Shown: positions 36,152-45,198, counted from the stretch's first letter. The stretch is 64,000 nucleotides of DNA from Runella rosea (GCF_003325355.1 NZ_CP030850.1:6523001-6587000); one strand, 5' to 3'. The notes: generated by a model not told the origin, from the letters alone. A program made the numbers and translations.

Positions 36152-36526
36152 ATGTTTACAAAACAGTATGAGATGGTGTTCATTTTAACTCCCGTTTTAT
36201 CTGATCAACAGATGAAGGACACCATTGAGAAGTTCCGCAAAATCCTTACCGACAACGGTGCGGAGCTCGTACACGAAGAAAATTGGGGCCTAAAAAAATT
36301 GGCTTATCCAATTCAGAACAAGAACACAGGTTTTTATCACCTCATTGAGTTCAAGTCTGCGCCTTCTTTGATTCAAGTCGTTGAGACTGAATTCCGTCGC
36401 GATGAGCGCGTAATGCGCTATTTGACGGTAGCTATGGAAAAACATCACGTAACGTATGCCGAGCGCAAACGCAGTGGATTAGTTGGAAGAAAACAAACCG
36501 AAACAGCTAAGGAGGGCGACGCATAA
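36152..36526 (+). CDS. rpsF: 30S ribosomal protein S6
   Basis: 124 residues, the usual length. Family marks: YEMVFILTP at the N-terminus, [12 protein letters not shown] and [12 protein letters not shown]6 binds 16S rRNA together with S18 in the platform of the small subunit. The stop overlaps the rpsR start (TAATG). First gene of rpsF-rpsR-rplI; ssb, present between them in many other phyla, is absent here as is usual in Bacteroidota. Confidence 0.98.
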   Translation: MFTKQYEMVFILTPVLSDQQMKDTIEKFRKILTDNGAELVHEENWGLKKLAYPIQNKNTGFYHLIEFKSAPSLIQVVETEFRRDERVMRYLTVAMEKHHVTYAERKRSGLVGRKQTETAKEGDA

Positions 36527-36777
36527 TGACACTAGTAAACGAACCAATCGAGCGTAATCAAAATCGCAAAAAGTATTGCCGCTTCAAGAAAGCTGGTATC
36601 AAATTCATCGATTACAAAGATCCTAACTTCCTTTTGAAGTTGATCAACGAGCAAGGTAAAATCTTACCTCGCCGCCTGACAGGTACCTCTTTGAAGTACC
36701 AACGTAAGGTGTCGCAAGCCATCAAGCGTGCGCGTCACTTGGGATTATTGCCATACGTAGCTGATCAATTAAAGTAA
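36526..36777 (+). CDS. rpsR: 30S ribosomal protein S18
   Basis: 83 residues, full length. Marks: [34 protein letters not shown] and [14 protein letters not shown]. The start ATG overlaps the rpsF stop by one base, so the two are translationally coupled and made in equal amounts, as fits the S6-S18 heterodimer. Confidence 0.98.
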   Translation: MTLVNEPIERNQNRKKYCRFKKAGIKFIDYKDPNFLLKLINEQGKILPRRLTGTSLKYQRKVSQAIKRARHLGLLPYVADQLK

Positions 36778-36799
36778 AAACGGAAGGAGAAAACTGACG

Positions 36800-37243
36800 A
36801 TGCAAGTTATTTTAAGAACTGATATTGCCGGACTAGGATATAAGAATGATATCTTAGAGGTGAAAGCCGGTTATGGTCGCAACTATCTTATTCCGCAGGG
36901 ATTTGCGGTGATGGCGACCGAGTCCAACAAAAAGCAATTGGCCGAAAACTTGAAGCAAGCTGCTCACAAGGCCGAAAAAATCAAAAAAGACGCCGAAGAT
37001 TTGGCAGCAGCCATCGGTGAAATGACCGTTGAAATCGCCGCTAAAGCGGGTGACAGCGGCAAAATCTTTGGTCGTGTGACGAGCATCCAGATTTCGGAAG
37101 CCCTCAAAGCCAAAGGATTTGACGTTGATCGTAAGAAAATTACGGTTGAAGACGTAAAAACTATCGGTACCTACAAAGCTACGCTTGATCTTCATAAAGA
37201 AGTGAAACATGCCGTAACTGTAAATGTAGTAGCTGAAGCGTAA
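36800..37243 (+). CDS. rplI: 50S ribosomal protein L9
   Basis: 147 residues. The N-terminal globular domain has GLGYKNDILEVKAGYGRNYL; a long connecting helix (residues about 50-75, rich in Ala, Lys and Glu) and a C-terminal domain follow. The start is preceded by GGAAGGAG, a strong ribosome site. Last gene of the operon, closed by an intrinsic terminator. Confidence 0.98.
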   Translation: MQVILRTDIAGLGYKNDILEVKAGYGRNYLIPQGFAVMATESNKKQLAENLKQAAHKAEKIKKDAEDLAAAIGEMTVEIAAKAGDSGKIFGRVTSIQISEALKAKGFDVDRKKITVEDVKTIGTYKATLDLHKEVKHAVTVNVVAEA

Positions 37244-37257
37244 TCAACGCTGAATAT

Positions 37258-37297
37258 AAAAAAAGTGGCGCTACCGAAAGGTGCGCCACTTTTTTTG
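37258..37297 (+). terminator. Intrinsic terminator of the rpsF-rpsR-rplI operon
   Basis: GTGGCGC (37265-37271) and GCGCCAC (37283-37289) flanked by A runs and followed by eight T bases. The A-rich left flank lets it act for the convergent minus-strand gene too. Confidence 0.92.
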
Positions 37298-37306
37298 TGC
37301 CCTGCT

Positions 37307-37615
37307 CTAAGGCGTAGGAGGTGTTGCGGTTGGGGCAGAGCCGCCTTTGCCTCGGATATTGTCGAGCAAATCCTGAAGAATTTTCTCGACTTCTGGTGAA
37401 TATTTTTTGAGGGTATCGGAGCCCTGGTTTTTGAGCTGCTCGAAATACTCCGGAATCTTTTCAAGGGAGTCTTCGGCCTCCGTTTTCAGATCGCCCGCCT
37501 TAGATTTAAGGTCTTCGACCATTTTTTCGCCTTCGTCTGTTTTTAAATATTTGTGTAACGCTACCCCGGCGGCGGCCCCCAGAATAAAAGTAGCTAAGTG
37601 TTTGGCATTGACCAT
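37307..37615 (-). CDS. YtxH-like small membrane protein
   Basis: 102 residues from the ATG at 37615 (upstream frame from 37672 is unlikely). One N-terminal glycine/alanine-rich membrane segment (LATFILGAAAGVALHKYL), then a charged amphipathic helix region of Lys/Glu/Leu typical of YtxH/gas-vesicle-like proteins, and a Pro/Thr tail. Such proteins are often linked to stress; no exact role is known. Confidence 0.75.
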   Translation of the reverse strand: MVNAKHLATFILGAAAGVALHKYLKTDEGEKMVEDLKSKAGDLKTEAEDSLEKIPEYFEQLKNQGSDTLKKYSPEVEKILQDLLDNIRGKGGSAPTATPPTP

Positions 37616-37729
37616 GGTATTTGTGGTTTTAGTTTGAAAACATAAACAATATAACACGATTAGATGACGCAAAAAATGATTTTTACACCAACGGTTGGCT
37701 TTTTATTTAGACTTTATAAAACTCAACTC

Positions 37730-37737
37730 TAATTTTG
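37730..37737 (+). promoter_or_regulatory. Candidate -7 box upstream of sufS
   Basis: TAATTTTG fits TAnnTTTG. The -33 position holds only a partial match (TTTA). If used, the leader before the GTG at 37831 is about 85 bases. Confidence 0.35.
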
Positions 37738-37830
37738 TGTGTTTTATTTCTATACAACAACGTTAATGTCAGCTACTTTAATATATCGTTGACGATTAAC
37801 GGGAATTACTCACCACTAATTTTCCATAAA

Positions 37831-39048
37831 GTGCTTGATATCCAAAAAATTCGGCAGGACTTTCCCATTTTAAACGAAGTAATCAACGGAAAACCGTTGG
37901 TCTACTTTGACAATGCTGCTACTACCCAGAAGCCACTACCCGTTTTGAATGCCCTGACGCGTTATTATGAGCATTACAACGCCAACATTCACCGAGGAAT
38001 TCACCATTTAGCCGAAAAAGCCACGTCTGCCTTTGAAGCTTCTCGCCATAAAATTCAGACTTTTTTGAACGCCCGCCACGTGGAGGAAATCATTTTTACT
38101 TACGGCACCACCGATGGCATCAACTTGGTTGCTCAAAGTTACGGACGGACATTTTTGAAGGAAGGCGACGAAATCATCATCAGCACCATGGAGCACCACT
38201 CCAACATTGTGCCTTGGCAAATGCTATGCGAAGAAAAGGGATGCGTGCTTCGCGTGATTCCCATCAATGACGAAGGTGAATTGCTAATGGACGAATACGA
38301 AAAGATGCTTTCTGAGAAAACGAAATTCGTTTCGGTTGTCCACGTTTCCAATGCCCTCGGAACCATCAACCCTGTTGCTGAAATCATTGAGAAAGCGCAT
38401 GCAGTGGGGGCTAAAGTGCTGATTGACGGTGCGCAGGCTAGTTCTCACATCGACATTGATGTACAGGCCTTAGACTGTGATTTTTACGTATTTTCGTTAC
38501 ATAAACTCTATGGCCCTACGGGCATGGGCGCGTTGTATGGCAAAAAAGACATTCTTAACGCCATGCCACCGTACCGTGGTGGTGGCGAGATGATTAAAGA
38601 AGTAACATTTGCTAAAACTACTTACAGCGATTTGCCCTATAAATTTGAAGCCGGTACGCCCAATATCGCCGATGTGGTAGCCGCCTATACGGCCGTTGAA
38701 TACGTAGAAACGCTTGGTAAAAAGCAGATTGCGGATTATGAGCATGAACTGCTCGTTTACGGTACCGATGCCCTCAACACCATTGGAGGGTTACGATTGG
38801 TGGGTACTGCTAAAGAGAAAGTGAGCGTTATTTCGTTTGTGATGGATGGGATTCACCCGCAGGATGTGGGCGTAATTTTGGACCAACAGGGCATTGCCGT
38901 TCGGACGGGTCATCATTGTACCCAACCTTTGATGCAGCGACTCGGAATTCCCGGAACTTCCAGGGCCTCCTTTGCGGTTTATAATACCAAAGAAGAAATT
39001 GATAAATTAGTCGTAGGTTTGGAGAGAGTTAAAAAGATGTTGAGCTAA
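37831..39048 (+). CDS. sufS: Cysteine desulfurase SufS
   Basis: 405 residues. GTG start at 37831 (reads MLDIQKIRQDFPIL), the standard N-terminus of this family; the open frame upstream to 37735 has no family likeness. Marks: YFDNAATTQKP, HRGIHHLAE, PLP lysine in SLHKLYGPTG and the catalytic Cys in RTGHHCTQP. It supplies persulfide sulfur for Fe-S cluster assembly, passed to SufE encoded next. The SufBCD scaffold genes are not in this window. Confidence 0.96.
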   Translation: MLDIQKIRQDFPILNEVINGKPLVYFDNAATTQKPLPVLNALTRYYEHYNANIHRGIHHLAEKATSAFEASRHKIQTFLNARHVEEIIFTYGTTDGINLVAQSYGRTFLKEGDEIIISTMEHHSNIVPWQMLCEEKGCVLRVIPINDEGELLMDEYEKMLSEKTKFVSVVHVSNALGTINPVAEIIEKAHAVGAKVLIDGAQASSHIDIDVQALDCDFYVFSLHKLYGPTGMGALYGKKDILNAMPPYRGGGEMIKEVTFAKTTYSDLPYKFEAGTPNIADVVAAYTAVEYVETLGKKQIADYEHELLVYGTDALNTIGGLRLVGTAKEKVSVISFVMDGIHPQDVGVILDQQGIAVRTGHHCTQPLMQRLGIPGTSRASFAVYNTKEEIDKLVVGLERVKKMLS

Positions 39049-39109
39049 AAAACGTGATTTGGATTTTAGCGACTCGGTATTCAAATCGAAAACAGGATTT
39101 ACAGGTAAT

Positions 39110-39538
39110 ATGACAATCAACGAAAAACAAGACGAGTTAATTGAAGATTTTGAGTTGTTCGACGATCAGTTGGACAAAACACAGTATATTATTGACTTGG
39201 GTAAAAAACTTTCGCCCATTGCGGAAGACTATAAAACGGATGAAAACCTGATTCGTGGGTGTCAGTCGAAAGTGTGGCTGCACTCTGAAATGCGCGGTGA
39301 TGTGGTGCATTTTGAAGCCGACAGCGAACCGACGGCCCAAATCAGCAAAGGCCTTGTGAGTCTTTTGATTAAGATATTGTCGGACGAAAAGCCCGAAGAT
39401 GTAGCCAATGCCGATTTGTACTTTATTGATAAAATAGGCATGAGTAGCATCATTACATCTCGGCGGGCGGGTGGTTTGGCTTCGATGATTGCTAGAATGA
39501 AAGAGTTTGCGCAACGCGCCACCGAAAAAGTTAGTTAG
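39110..39538 (+). CDS. sufE: SufE sulfur-acceptor protein
   Basis: 142 residues from the ATG at 39110; the TTG at 39059 adds an unlikely extension. The active Cys lies in LIRGCQSKVWLH, as in SufE/CsdE. It accepts sulfane sulfur from SufS and hands it to the scaffold. It is 61 bases after sufS and 46 before the sufT-like gene, so all three are likely one unit. Confidence 0.95.
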   Translation: MTINEKQDELIEDFELFDDQLDKTQYIIDLGKKLSPIAEDYKTDENLIRGCQSKVWLHSEMRGDVVHFEADSEPTAQISKGLVSLLIKILSDEKPEDVANADLYFIDKIGMSSIITSRRAGGLASMIARMKEFAQRATEKVS

Positions 39539-39584
39539 TGCAATTGGATGCCTCCAGCGCTCATTACGATTAACCCCAACAGAA

Positions 39585-39896
39585 ATGACCGAATCAGAAT
39601 TAAAAGAAGAAGTTATCAAAGCCATAAAGTCGGTTTATGACCCCGAAATCCCCGTGGATGTGTGGGAATTGGGCCTGATTTATGACCTGAAAATATTCCC
39701 CGTAAACAATGTCTACGTTGAAATGACGCTCACTTCGCCGTCTTGTCCATCGGCGGGGACGATACCTGCCGAAATTGAACAAAAAATCCGGGAAGTGGAA
39801 GGCGTCAATGACGTAAGCGTAGAATTGACTTGGGATCCGCCTTACTCACAGGATATGATGAGTGAAGAAGCCAAACTTGAACTTGGATTTTTGTAA
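39585..39896 (+). CDS. sufT: SUF-associated DUF59 (MIP18-like) protein
   Basis: 103 residues from the ATG at 39585. Marks of the DUF59 family: VYDPEIPVDVWELGLIYDL and the reactive Cys in TSPSCPSAG. SufT-type proteins help in Fe-S cluster maturation. Gene order sufS-sufE-DUF59 is usual in Bacteroidota. Confidence 0.9.
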   Translation: MTESELKEEVIKAIKSVYDPEIPVDVWELGLIYDLKIFPVNNVYVEMTLTSPSCPSAGTIPAEIEQKIREVEGVNDVSVELTWDPPYSQDMMSEEAKLELGFL

Positions 39897-39925
39897 AACC
39901 TTCCCAGAGAAGGGCTGTATAGCAT

Positions 39926-39954
39926 TAAAAAACTGTAAACTTAAAACTGTAAAC
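39926..39954 (+). repeat. Short direct repeat upstream of the bacilliredoxin gene
   Basis: Two near-identical copies of TTAAAA(AA)CTGTAAAC lie side by side just before the start codon at 39960. No known protein-binding motif is recognised. Confidence 0.5.
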
Positions 39955-39959
39955 TAATT

Positions 39960-40388
39960 ATGTATCCTCCTCACTTAGTAGCTCCGATGAAAGAAGATCT
40001 GACGAGCGTAGGATTTCAACAACTCACCGACGCGGCCGATGTAGATAACTTCATGGCAAATGCCAAGGGAGTATCGCTCGTGGTGGTAAACTCCGTCTGC
40101 GGATGCGCAGCGGGTGCTTGCCGTCCAGGCGTAAAAGCAGCGTTGGCGTTCAGCGACCAAAAACCCGACAATTTGGTGACGGTTTTTGCGGGTGTTGACC
40201 AAGAAGCGACTGCCAAAATGCGTGAATATCTGTTGCCATATCCTCCATCATCTCCTTCTATTGCTATTTTTAAGGATGATGAATTGGTGCATTTTATTGA
40301 GCGTCACCACATCGAAGGCCGCAATGCCAAAATGATTGCGGAACATTTAGTGATGGCATTTGAAGAATTCTGCGGAGAGAAAGCGTAA
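39960..40388 (+). CDS. BrxA/BrxB family bacilliredoxin
   Basis: 142 residues, thioredoxin-like. The redox motif is Cys-Gly-Cys in NSVCGCAAGACRPG, as in YphP/YqiW of Bacillus. These proteins remove bacillithiol from mixed disulfides. Placement right after the Fe-S assembly genes fits the known link between bacillithiol and Fe-S or thiol homeostasis. A terminator follows. Confidence 0.92.
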   Translation: MYPPHLVAPMKEDLTSVGFQQLTDAADVDNFMANAKGVSLVVVNSVCGCAAGACRPGVKAALAFSDQKPDNLVTVFAGVDQEATAKMREYLLPYPPSSPSIAIFKDDELVHFIERHHIEGRNAKMIAEHLVMAFEEFCGEKA

Positions 40389-40413
40389 GTACTTTCTTTT
40401 ACTGCCAGAAGCT

Positions 40414-40455
40414 AACTTCCCGAAAGTTTCATACTTTCGGGAAGTTTTGTTTTTA
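40414..40455. terminator. Bidirectional intrinsic terminator
   Basis: Fourteen-base arms AACTTCCCGAAAGT (40414-40427) and ACTTTCGGGAAGTT (40433-40446), then TTTGTTTTT. It lies between the bacilliredoxin gene and the convergent methyltransferase gene. Confidence 0.9.
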
Positions 40456-41187
40456 AAATATCTTTACACCCTCGCCTTTGTGTTTGCATAAAACCGCATA
40501 AGCATTGGGTTTTACCTGACGCAAAGGGGAATTTTCGAGCAAAAACGCCTTTGTTTTATACACCAACCGCTGCTTCCAGTCTTTCATCAGGTAAGAGACG
40601 ACTTCGTCACTAAAGAACAAAAATAATTCGTCGATGACCTCAAAACCTTCTGATTTTAGTAAGAATTTGAAGAGTGCGGGCGTGTAAATATTGATGTGTC
40701 CGTAGGAAAGAAAATGGTCTATTTTGCGGTCTACGAATAGGCTGAAATCAATCGGAACTTCAAAAAACTGGTACTCCGACACGCGGGCAATCTCTCTCAG
40801 CAACAAACGCGGATGCTCCACGTGCTCAACGACGTGAGAGCAGGTAGCCAACGGGAACGCTTTATCTTCATAGGGAATCGTATAACCGTCAAATAGTTTT
40901 ACTTCTCGCAACGATTTCAACTGACGCTCATTGATTTTTTCAATGCCGCTGCCCGAGATTTCTACGGCGTGCAGGTTTTCCGTAAACCCACGGCTGTCGA
41001 GTTCTTTCAATACAGCTCCGTCGCCCGCCCCGACGTCTAGTACCTTTTTAAAGTTAAATTTTTGGCATAACTTTATAATGTCATCCGCTTTTTGACGCGC
41101 GCCAATCTCACGCCATTGCGCATCAGAATTGACGTATTGTTGGTCGTACACAGTTTGTATCGAGGAGGAAAGCGGGGCGTTTGGCAT
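40453..41187 (-). CDS. Class I SAM-dependent methyltransferase
   Basis: 244 residues. Motif I is VLDVGAGDGAVLKEL; the acidic residue ending the second strand is in HAVEISG; then ATCSHVVEHVEHP, as in small-molecule methyltransferases of the Methyltransf_11/23 group. No membrane or signal segment. Substrate unknown. It is followed upstream on the same strand by the AT-rich DUF1963-like gene but 92 bases away, so co-transcription is uncertain. Confidence 0.85.
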   Translation of the reverse strand: MPNAPLSSSIQTVYDQQYVNSDAQWREIGARQKADDIIKLCQKFNFKKVLDVGAGDGAVLKELDSRGFTENLHAVEISGSGIEKINERQLKSLREVKLFDGYTIPYEDKAFPLATCSHVVEHVEHPRLLLREIARVSEYQFFEVPIDFSLFVDRKIDHFLSYGHINIYTPALFKFLLKSEGFEVIDELFLFFSDEVVSYLMKDWKQRLVYKTKAFLLENSPLRQVKPNAYAVLCKHKGEGVKIF

Positions 41188-41279
41188 ATGGTTGTAATTC
41201 GTACTTTCTTTAGATTGTAAATTGATTTTTATGTTAAAGAGGTTGCCAACTTATAATAAGCAGGTTTGAGTAAATAGCT

Positions 41280-42536
41280 TCATGTGCATTGGATAGTATA
41301 TCCACTTACTTTGGACGTATTACACCAAAAAACATAACAAATTCCGCCGCTCCCAAACATTAATTCTCCATTTTGTATAGTTGGTAAATCAGAATCAAGT
41401 TGCATTAAAAAATCCATTTTTTCATTGCAAATCGGACACTTTAAAACTTCTGCATTCTGTATCCAAGTTGGCTCACCTCCAAGTCTGAATAAGTTTTCTC
41501 TACTATTAGAGATTCCCCAATCTTGGAACTTCCATCTTTCAGGTGTAACGGCACATGATATATAGGTTTCTTTAATTGGGTTATCATAGTAAACTTCAAT
41601 ATCATCATCAGTCGATTGGATTTTTGAAGGTTTACCTTCGGTGTTGTGTTGATAAAAAATAGCTTCACACTCATTTAACTCTCTAAGATGAGCCCCTAAT
41701 ACCAAGACGTTTAATTCTGTAATATTCAATCCATCAGGGATGTTGTCCAAAGTAAAAATATGGAAAAAAGGGTTCTTTTCATCATCAGATAATATCCCAC
41801 CAAATTTATATTTTTTTGAAGTAGGTGTTAAATTCCATGTGGGGTGTTGCTCTTTATTTATAGAAATCGGTTGATCATTGGGAAAATAATTCTTGGGAAA
41901 CAACAAATGATACAGTTGGTTGGGACAGTAAGTTTTTATGGTGTTATTCTGTATTGTAAAGCCAACTCGTTCAAGGTATAAAGTGAGCATCGCTTCATTA
42001 TCAATCAACTTATCTTCAGTTGCAAAATTGTAGGCAAAATTGATTGTTTCTAAATCACGTGTTTCTAGAAGGCATTTGAATAGTCTTTCTTTGTCGTATT
42101 GACTTAATTCAGGGTTGATGAGTTTTTTCTTAAAAATTTGGATACTGCGGCTGTTACATTTTCTCCAAGGGTATTGCGCGTAGTAAGTGTACGTATTAGG
42201 TTCTAACTCAAAAATTAAGTGAAGATATTCATTAAGAAGTTCGGGAAATTGTAAACTTGCATAGGCAATTACATTTTCAGCATTTTCATTTTCTTCTTTT
42301 TGCAAAATTTTTATGGCAATCTGTATAAGTTTACTAAATTGTTTAGCGTCTATATAGCTTAAAGCGTCATCAAAATAGGTAGAAGTCTCTTTGAAAGTTT
42401 TCAGGTATGATTCCAAAAAATCAACTAGTTCGTCGCCGTTCCTTGTAAGTTCAAATAGTCTTTCATAAGGCGTATAGATTTTTTCCCATCGCTTATTTCT
42501 GAAGTCTTCAAGTAACTCTTTTACTCTTTCAGTCAT
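41280..42536 (-). CDS. AT-rich protein with DUF1963-like C-terminal domain
   Basis: 418 residues. The C-terminal 80 residues read FRLGGEPTWIQ, then CPICNEKMDFLMQLDSD, then GGICYVFWC, which resembles the YwqG/DUF1963 pattern with a zinc-like Cys pair (CPIC). The first 230 residues are helical and unrecognised. Base composition is clearly AT-richer than the neighbours, suggesting recent gain. No signal peptide. Role unknown; some relatives are linked to toxin immunity in other bacteria, which I cannot support here. Confidence 0.6.
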   Translation of the reverse strand: MTERVKELLEDFRNKRWEKIYTPYERLFELTRNGDELVDFLESYLKTFKETSTYFDDALSYIDAKQFSKLIQIAIKILQKEENENAENVIAYASLQFPELLNEYLHLIFELEPNTYTYYAQYPWRKCNSRSIQIFKKKLINPELSQYDKERLFKCLLETRDLETINFAYNFATEDKLIDNEAMLTLYLERVGFTIQNNTIKTYCPNQLYHLLFPKNYFPNDQPISINKEQHPTWNLTPTSKKYKFGGILSDDEKNPFFHIFTLDNIPDGLNITELNVLVLGAHLRELNECEAIFYQHNTEGKPSKIQSTDDDIEVYYDNPIKETYISCAVTPERWKFQDWGISNSRENLFRLGGEPTWIQNAEVLKCPICNEKMDFLMQLDSDLPTIQNGELMFGSGGICYVFWCNTSKVSGYTIQCT

Positions 42537-42680
42537 TCTTATTTGCTCTAAAATCTTTAGACAAAATTAAGCAAAAACGATGGAATCTTCGTAGATTGTA
42601 TCAAAGTCCCTAAACTTCCCGGGTGATTTGAGTGTTAGAATATCATAAAACAGTTCTCATCCTTAACTTGACAATCTCTC

Positions 42681-43784
42681 ATGCTTGGTCATCGTTTTTC
42701 GGAATTTAAGCCCACGGAACAAACCGGTAAAAATAAATTTGACGAGTTGTTGAACATCTTTCAGCAACTCCTGCTGATGAATTCGGGGGATGTATCCCAA
42801 GCCATGGCTTGGATGAGTCAACTGGACCGTCAGTATAACCTCACCAACGACGAATACGGCATTGGCGATTTCTTTGAAGACCTCAAGCGCAAAGGCTACA
42901 TTACGGAGGAAAACGAAGAAGGGAAAGTCATTATGACCCCCAAAACCGAGCGCAGCATTCGTAAGAGTGCGCTAGAAGAGATTTTTGGCAAGCTCAAACG
43001 CTCTAAAGCGGGCGGCAACCACCATACGCCCTATACAGGTACGGGTGATGAGCTCAGCAGTGATGTGCGCGATTTTCAGTTTGGCGATACCCTCGACCAA
43101 ATTGCCATGACCGAATCCATCAAAAACGCGCAGATTAACCACGGTATTGGCGAATTTTTTCTGGTAGAAAATGACCTTGAAGTGGTGGAAAAAGAGCAAA
43201 AAACCTTCACCGCTACAGTGTTGATGATTGACGTAAGCCACTCCATGATTCTCTACGGTGAAGACCGCATCACTCCCGCTAAAAAAGTGGCGTTGGCGAT
43301 GGCGGAGTTGATTAAAACCAAATACCCCAAAGATACGCTCGACATCATCGTGTTTGGCAACGACGCGTGGCAGATTCAGTTGAAAGACCTCCCGTACCTG
43401 GAAGTGGGCCCGTACCATACCAATACCGTGGCGGGCTTGGAGTTGGCGATGGATTTGTTGCGCCGCCGCAAGACCAAAAACAAGCAGATTTTTATGATTA
43501 CCGACGGAAAACCAACTTGCTTGAAAGAAGGCCTTCGTTACTACAAAAATAGCTTTGGCCTCGACCGAAAAATCGTGAGTAAAACCCTCACGCTGGCCGC
43601 CCAATGCCGTCGGTTGGACGTGCCGATTACTACCTTTATGATTGCTTCCGATCCGTATCTGAAGCAATTTGTGCAGGAATTTACGCGGGTCAACAATGGC
43701 CGCGCATACTACAGCAATTTGCAGGGACTGGGTGGTTTTGTACTGGAAGATTTCCAGCGCAATCGTCGGAAAAATATGAAGTAA
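42681..43784 (+). CDS. VWA domain protein
   Basis: 367 residues. The C-terminal von Willebrand A domain has an intact metal site: DVSHS (MIDAS start), the Thr in HTNTVAGLE and ITDGKPT. The N-terminal half is helical and acidic, resembling the VWA partners of MoxR/Mg-chelatase-like AAA+ ATPases. No such ATPase gene is adjacent. A hairpin with T tract follows. Confidence 0.85.
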   Translation: MLGHRFSEFKPTEQTGKNKFDELLNIFQQLLLMNSGDVSQAMAWMSQLDRQYNLTNDEYGIGDFFEDLKRKGYITEENEEGKVIMTPKTERSIRKSALEEIFGKLKRSKAGGNHHTPYTGTGDELSSDVRDFQFGDTLDQIAMTESIKNAQINHGIGEFFLVENDLEVVEKEQKTFTATVLMIDVSHSMILYGEDRITPAKKVALAMAELIKTKYPKDTLDIIVFGNDAWQIQLKDLPYLEVGPYHTNTVAGLELAMDLLRRRKTKNKQIFMITDGKPTCLKEGLRYYKNSFGLDRKIVSKTLTLAAQCRRLDVPITTFMIASDPYLKQFVQEFTRVNNGRAYYSNLQGLGGFVLEDFQRNRRKNMK

Positions 43785-43792
43785 TTAATGTG

Positions 43793-43832
43793 AGAGTTGG
43801 AAAGATTTCAGAACTTTCCAACTCTTTGTTTT
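43793..43832 (+). terminator. Terminator-like hairpin between the VWA and cytochrome genes
   Basis: Twelve-base arms AGAGTTGGAAAG (43793-43804) and CTTTCCAACTCT (43814-43825), then TTGTTTT. It ends only eight bases before the cytochrome start codon. Confidence 0.75.
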
Positions 43833-43840
43833 AGATAAAA

Positions 43841-45034
43841 ATGCAAAAAAAGATTGTTTACCTATCGCTGATTGTTTTTGCAGGTATTGTTGCGTATCAA
43901 GTATTCCTAAAAGCAACCGAAAAAGAAATTCATCCCCTCACCAAAAGTTGGGAAAAAGCTGTTCCTCACCAACAAATTCCGAAGGGATTGGCGTCATTGA
44001 GTGCCGAGCAGTGCGGTGCTTGTCATGTAAAACACTATGAAGAATGGCAACATTCTACCCACTCCCACGCTTGGACGGACTTGCAGTTTCAGGCCGAACT
44101 CAAAAAAGAGTCCAGTCCGTATTTGTGCATCAATTGCCACATTCCGCTCCAAAATCAACAGGAATTTATTGTGACGGGGCTGGTTGACGGTGATATTTAT
44201 CAGCCCGTTAAAGAGAAAAACCCTCATTTTGATAAAAAACTTCAGCAGGAAGGAATCAATTGCGCGAGCTGCCACGTACGCGACAACGTCGTGATTGGCT
44301 CCACTGGCACTACGAAAGCCCCTCATGCCACCCGAAAAGACCCCGTTTTTCTTTCCGAAAAGCTGTGTATTTCGTGTCATAATGCCAATGCCGTCGTTAC
44401 GTCTACTTTGGTGTGTTCGTTTGAAACGGGCGATGAATGGAAAGCAGGACCGTATTATGGGCAGAAAAACTGCATCAGCTGCCACATGGAACCGACAAAG
44501 CGGGAGGTCGTGGCGGGCTTTGGCGAGCGATTGAGTCATTTGCATTATTTTGCGGGTTCGGGCATTCCTAAAGTGAAAGGAGCAAAAACCAAAGGGCTAA
44601 ACGGCTTGGCTTTTTATCCTTCTAAGGTGGAGAAATCTTATGCTGTCAACCAAGAAATTGTTTATCATCTCAAACTTAAAAATGAATTTGCTGGCCACCG
44701 AGTCCCTTCGGGAGACCCCGAACGGTTTTTCGGTATTTCAATGGAATTATTGGATGAAAATGGAAAAACCATTGTTCAAAAAACGGATAGGATAGGGGAG
44801 AAGTGGGAATGGTATCCAGCGGCTAAAAAGTTAGAAGATAATAATTTGAACCCAAAAGAAGAGCGCACTTTTGCCTTTGCTTACAAACCTACTAAAAAAC
44901 AGAAACTCACACTTGCGGTCAAAGTGACCAAAAACAGACTGGACCAAAAGTCGGCCGACTATAATAAGTTGGATGAGCGTTATCCGTTATTTATCACAGT
45001 ATTTGACGAAAAATACGCGATTGAGGTGAGGTAA
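43841..45034 (+). CDS. Pentaheme c-type cytochrome
   Basis: 397 residues. N-terminal membrane anchor (IVYLSLIVFAGIVAYQVFL), then five CxxCH heme sites: CGACH, CINCH, CASCH, CISCH and CISCH. The spacing and the HSTHSHAW stretch resemble cytochrome c-554-type multiheme proteins. The C-terminal 150 residues are a beta-rich domain without heme sites. Periplasmic electron carrier; partner unknown. No maturation or oxidoreductase genes are next to it. Confidence 0.88.
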   Translation: MQKKIVYLSLIVFAGIVAYQVFLKATEKEIHPLTKSWEKAVPHQQIPKGLASLSAEQCGACHVKHYEEWQHSTHSHAWTDLQFQAELKKESSPYLCINCHIPLQNQQEFIVTGLVDGDIYQPVKEKNPHFDKKLQQEGINCASCHVRDNVVIGSTGTTKAPHATRKDPVFLSEKLCISCHNANAVVTSTLVCSFETGDEWKAGPYYGQKNCISCHMEPTKREVVAGFGERLSHLHYFAGSGIPKVKGAKTKGLNGLAFYPSKVEKSYAVNQEIVYHLKLKNEFAGHRVPSGDPERFFGISMELLDENGKTIVQKTDRIGEKWEWYPAAKKLEDNNLNPKEERTFAFAYKPTKKQKLTLAVKVTKNRLDQKSADYNKLDERYPLFITVFDEKYAIEVR

Positions 45035-45115
45035 AGGTAATATATTGCGGGTGTTTTTCACCCCAATGGTACAAAAACTACAATTCTATCTTTAAGGTTG
45101 GGGTAAGCCTTTATT

Positions 45116-45146
45116 TTTGAGGTGTTAATTTAATGTGTTAATTTTG
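45116..45146 (+). promoter_or_regulatory. Bacteroidota-type promoter of the GNAT gene
   Basis: TTTG (45116-45119), 19-base spacer, TAATTTTG (45139-45146), a full consensus match. Predicted start near 45153. Confidence 0.65.
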
Positions 45147-45156
45147 TTGTCATACT

Positions 45157-45168
45157 AACTAATTAGTT
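45157..45168. promoter_or_regulatory. Candidate operator palindrome
   Basis: Perfect 12-base palindrome AACTAATTAGTT just downstream of the predicted start site and 30 bases before the GNAT ATG, the right place for a repressor. No regulator gene is nearby. Confidence 0.4.
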
Positions 45169-45198
45169 GGCAATTTTAAGCACAGAACCCACCTTTTT

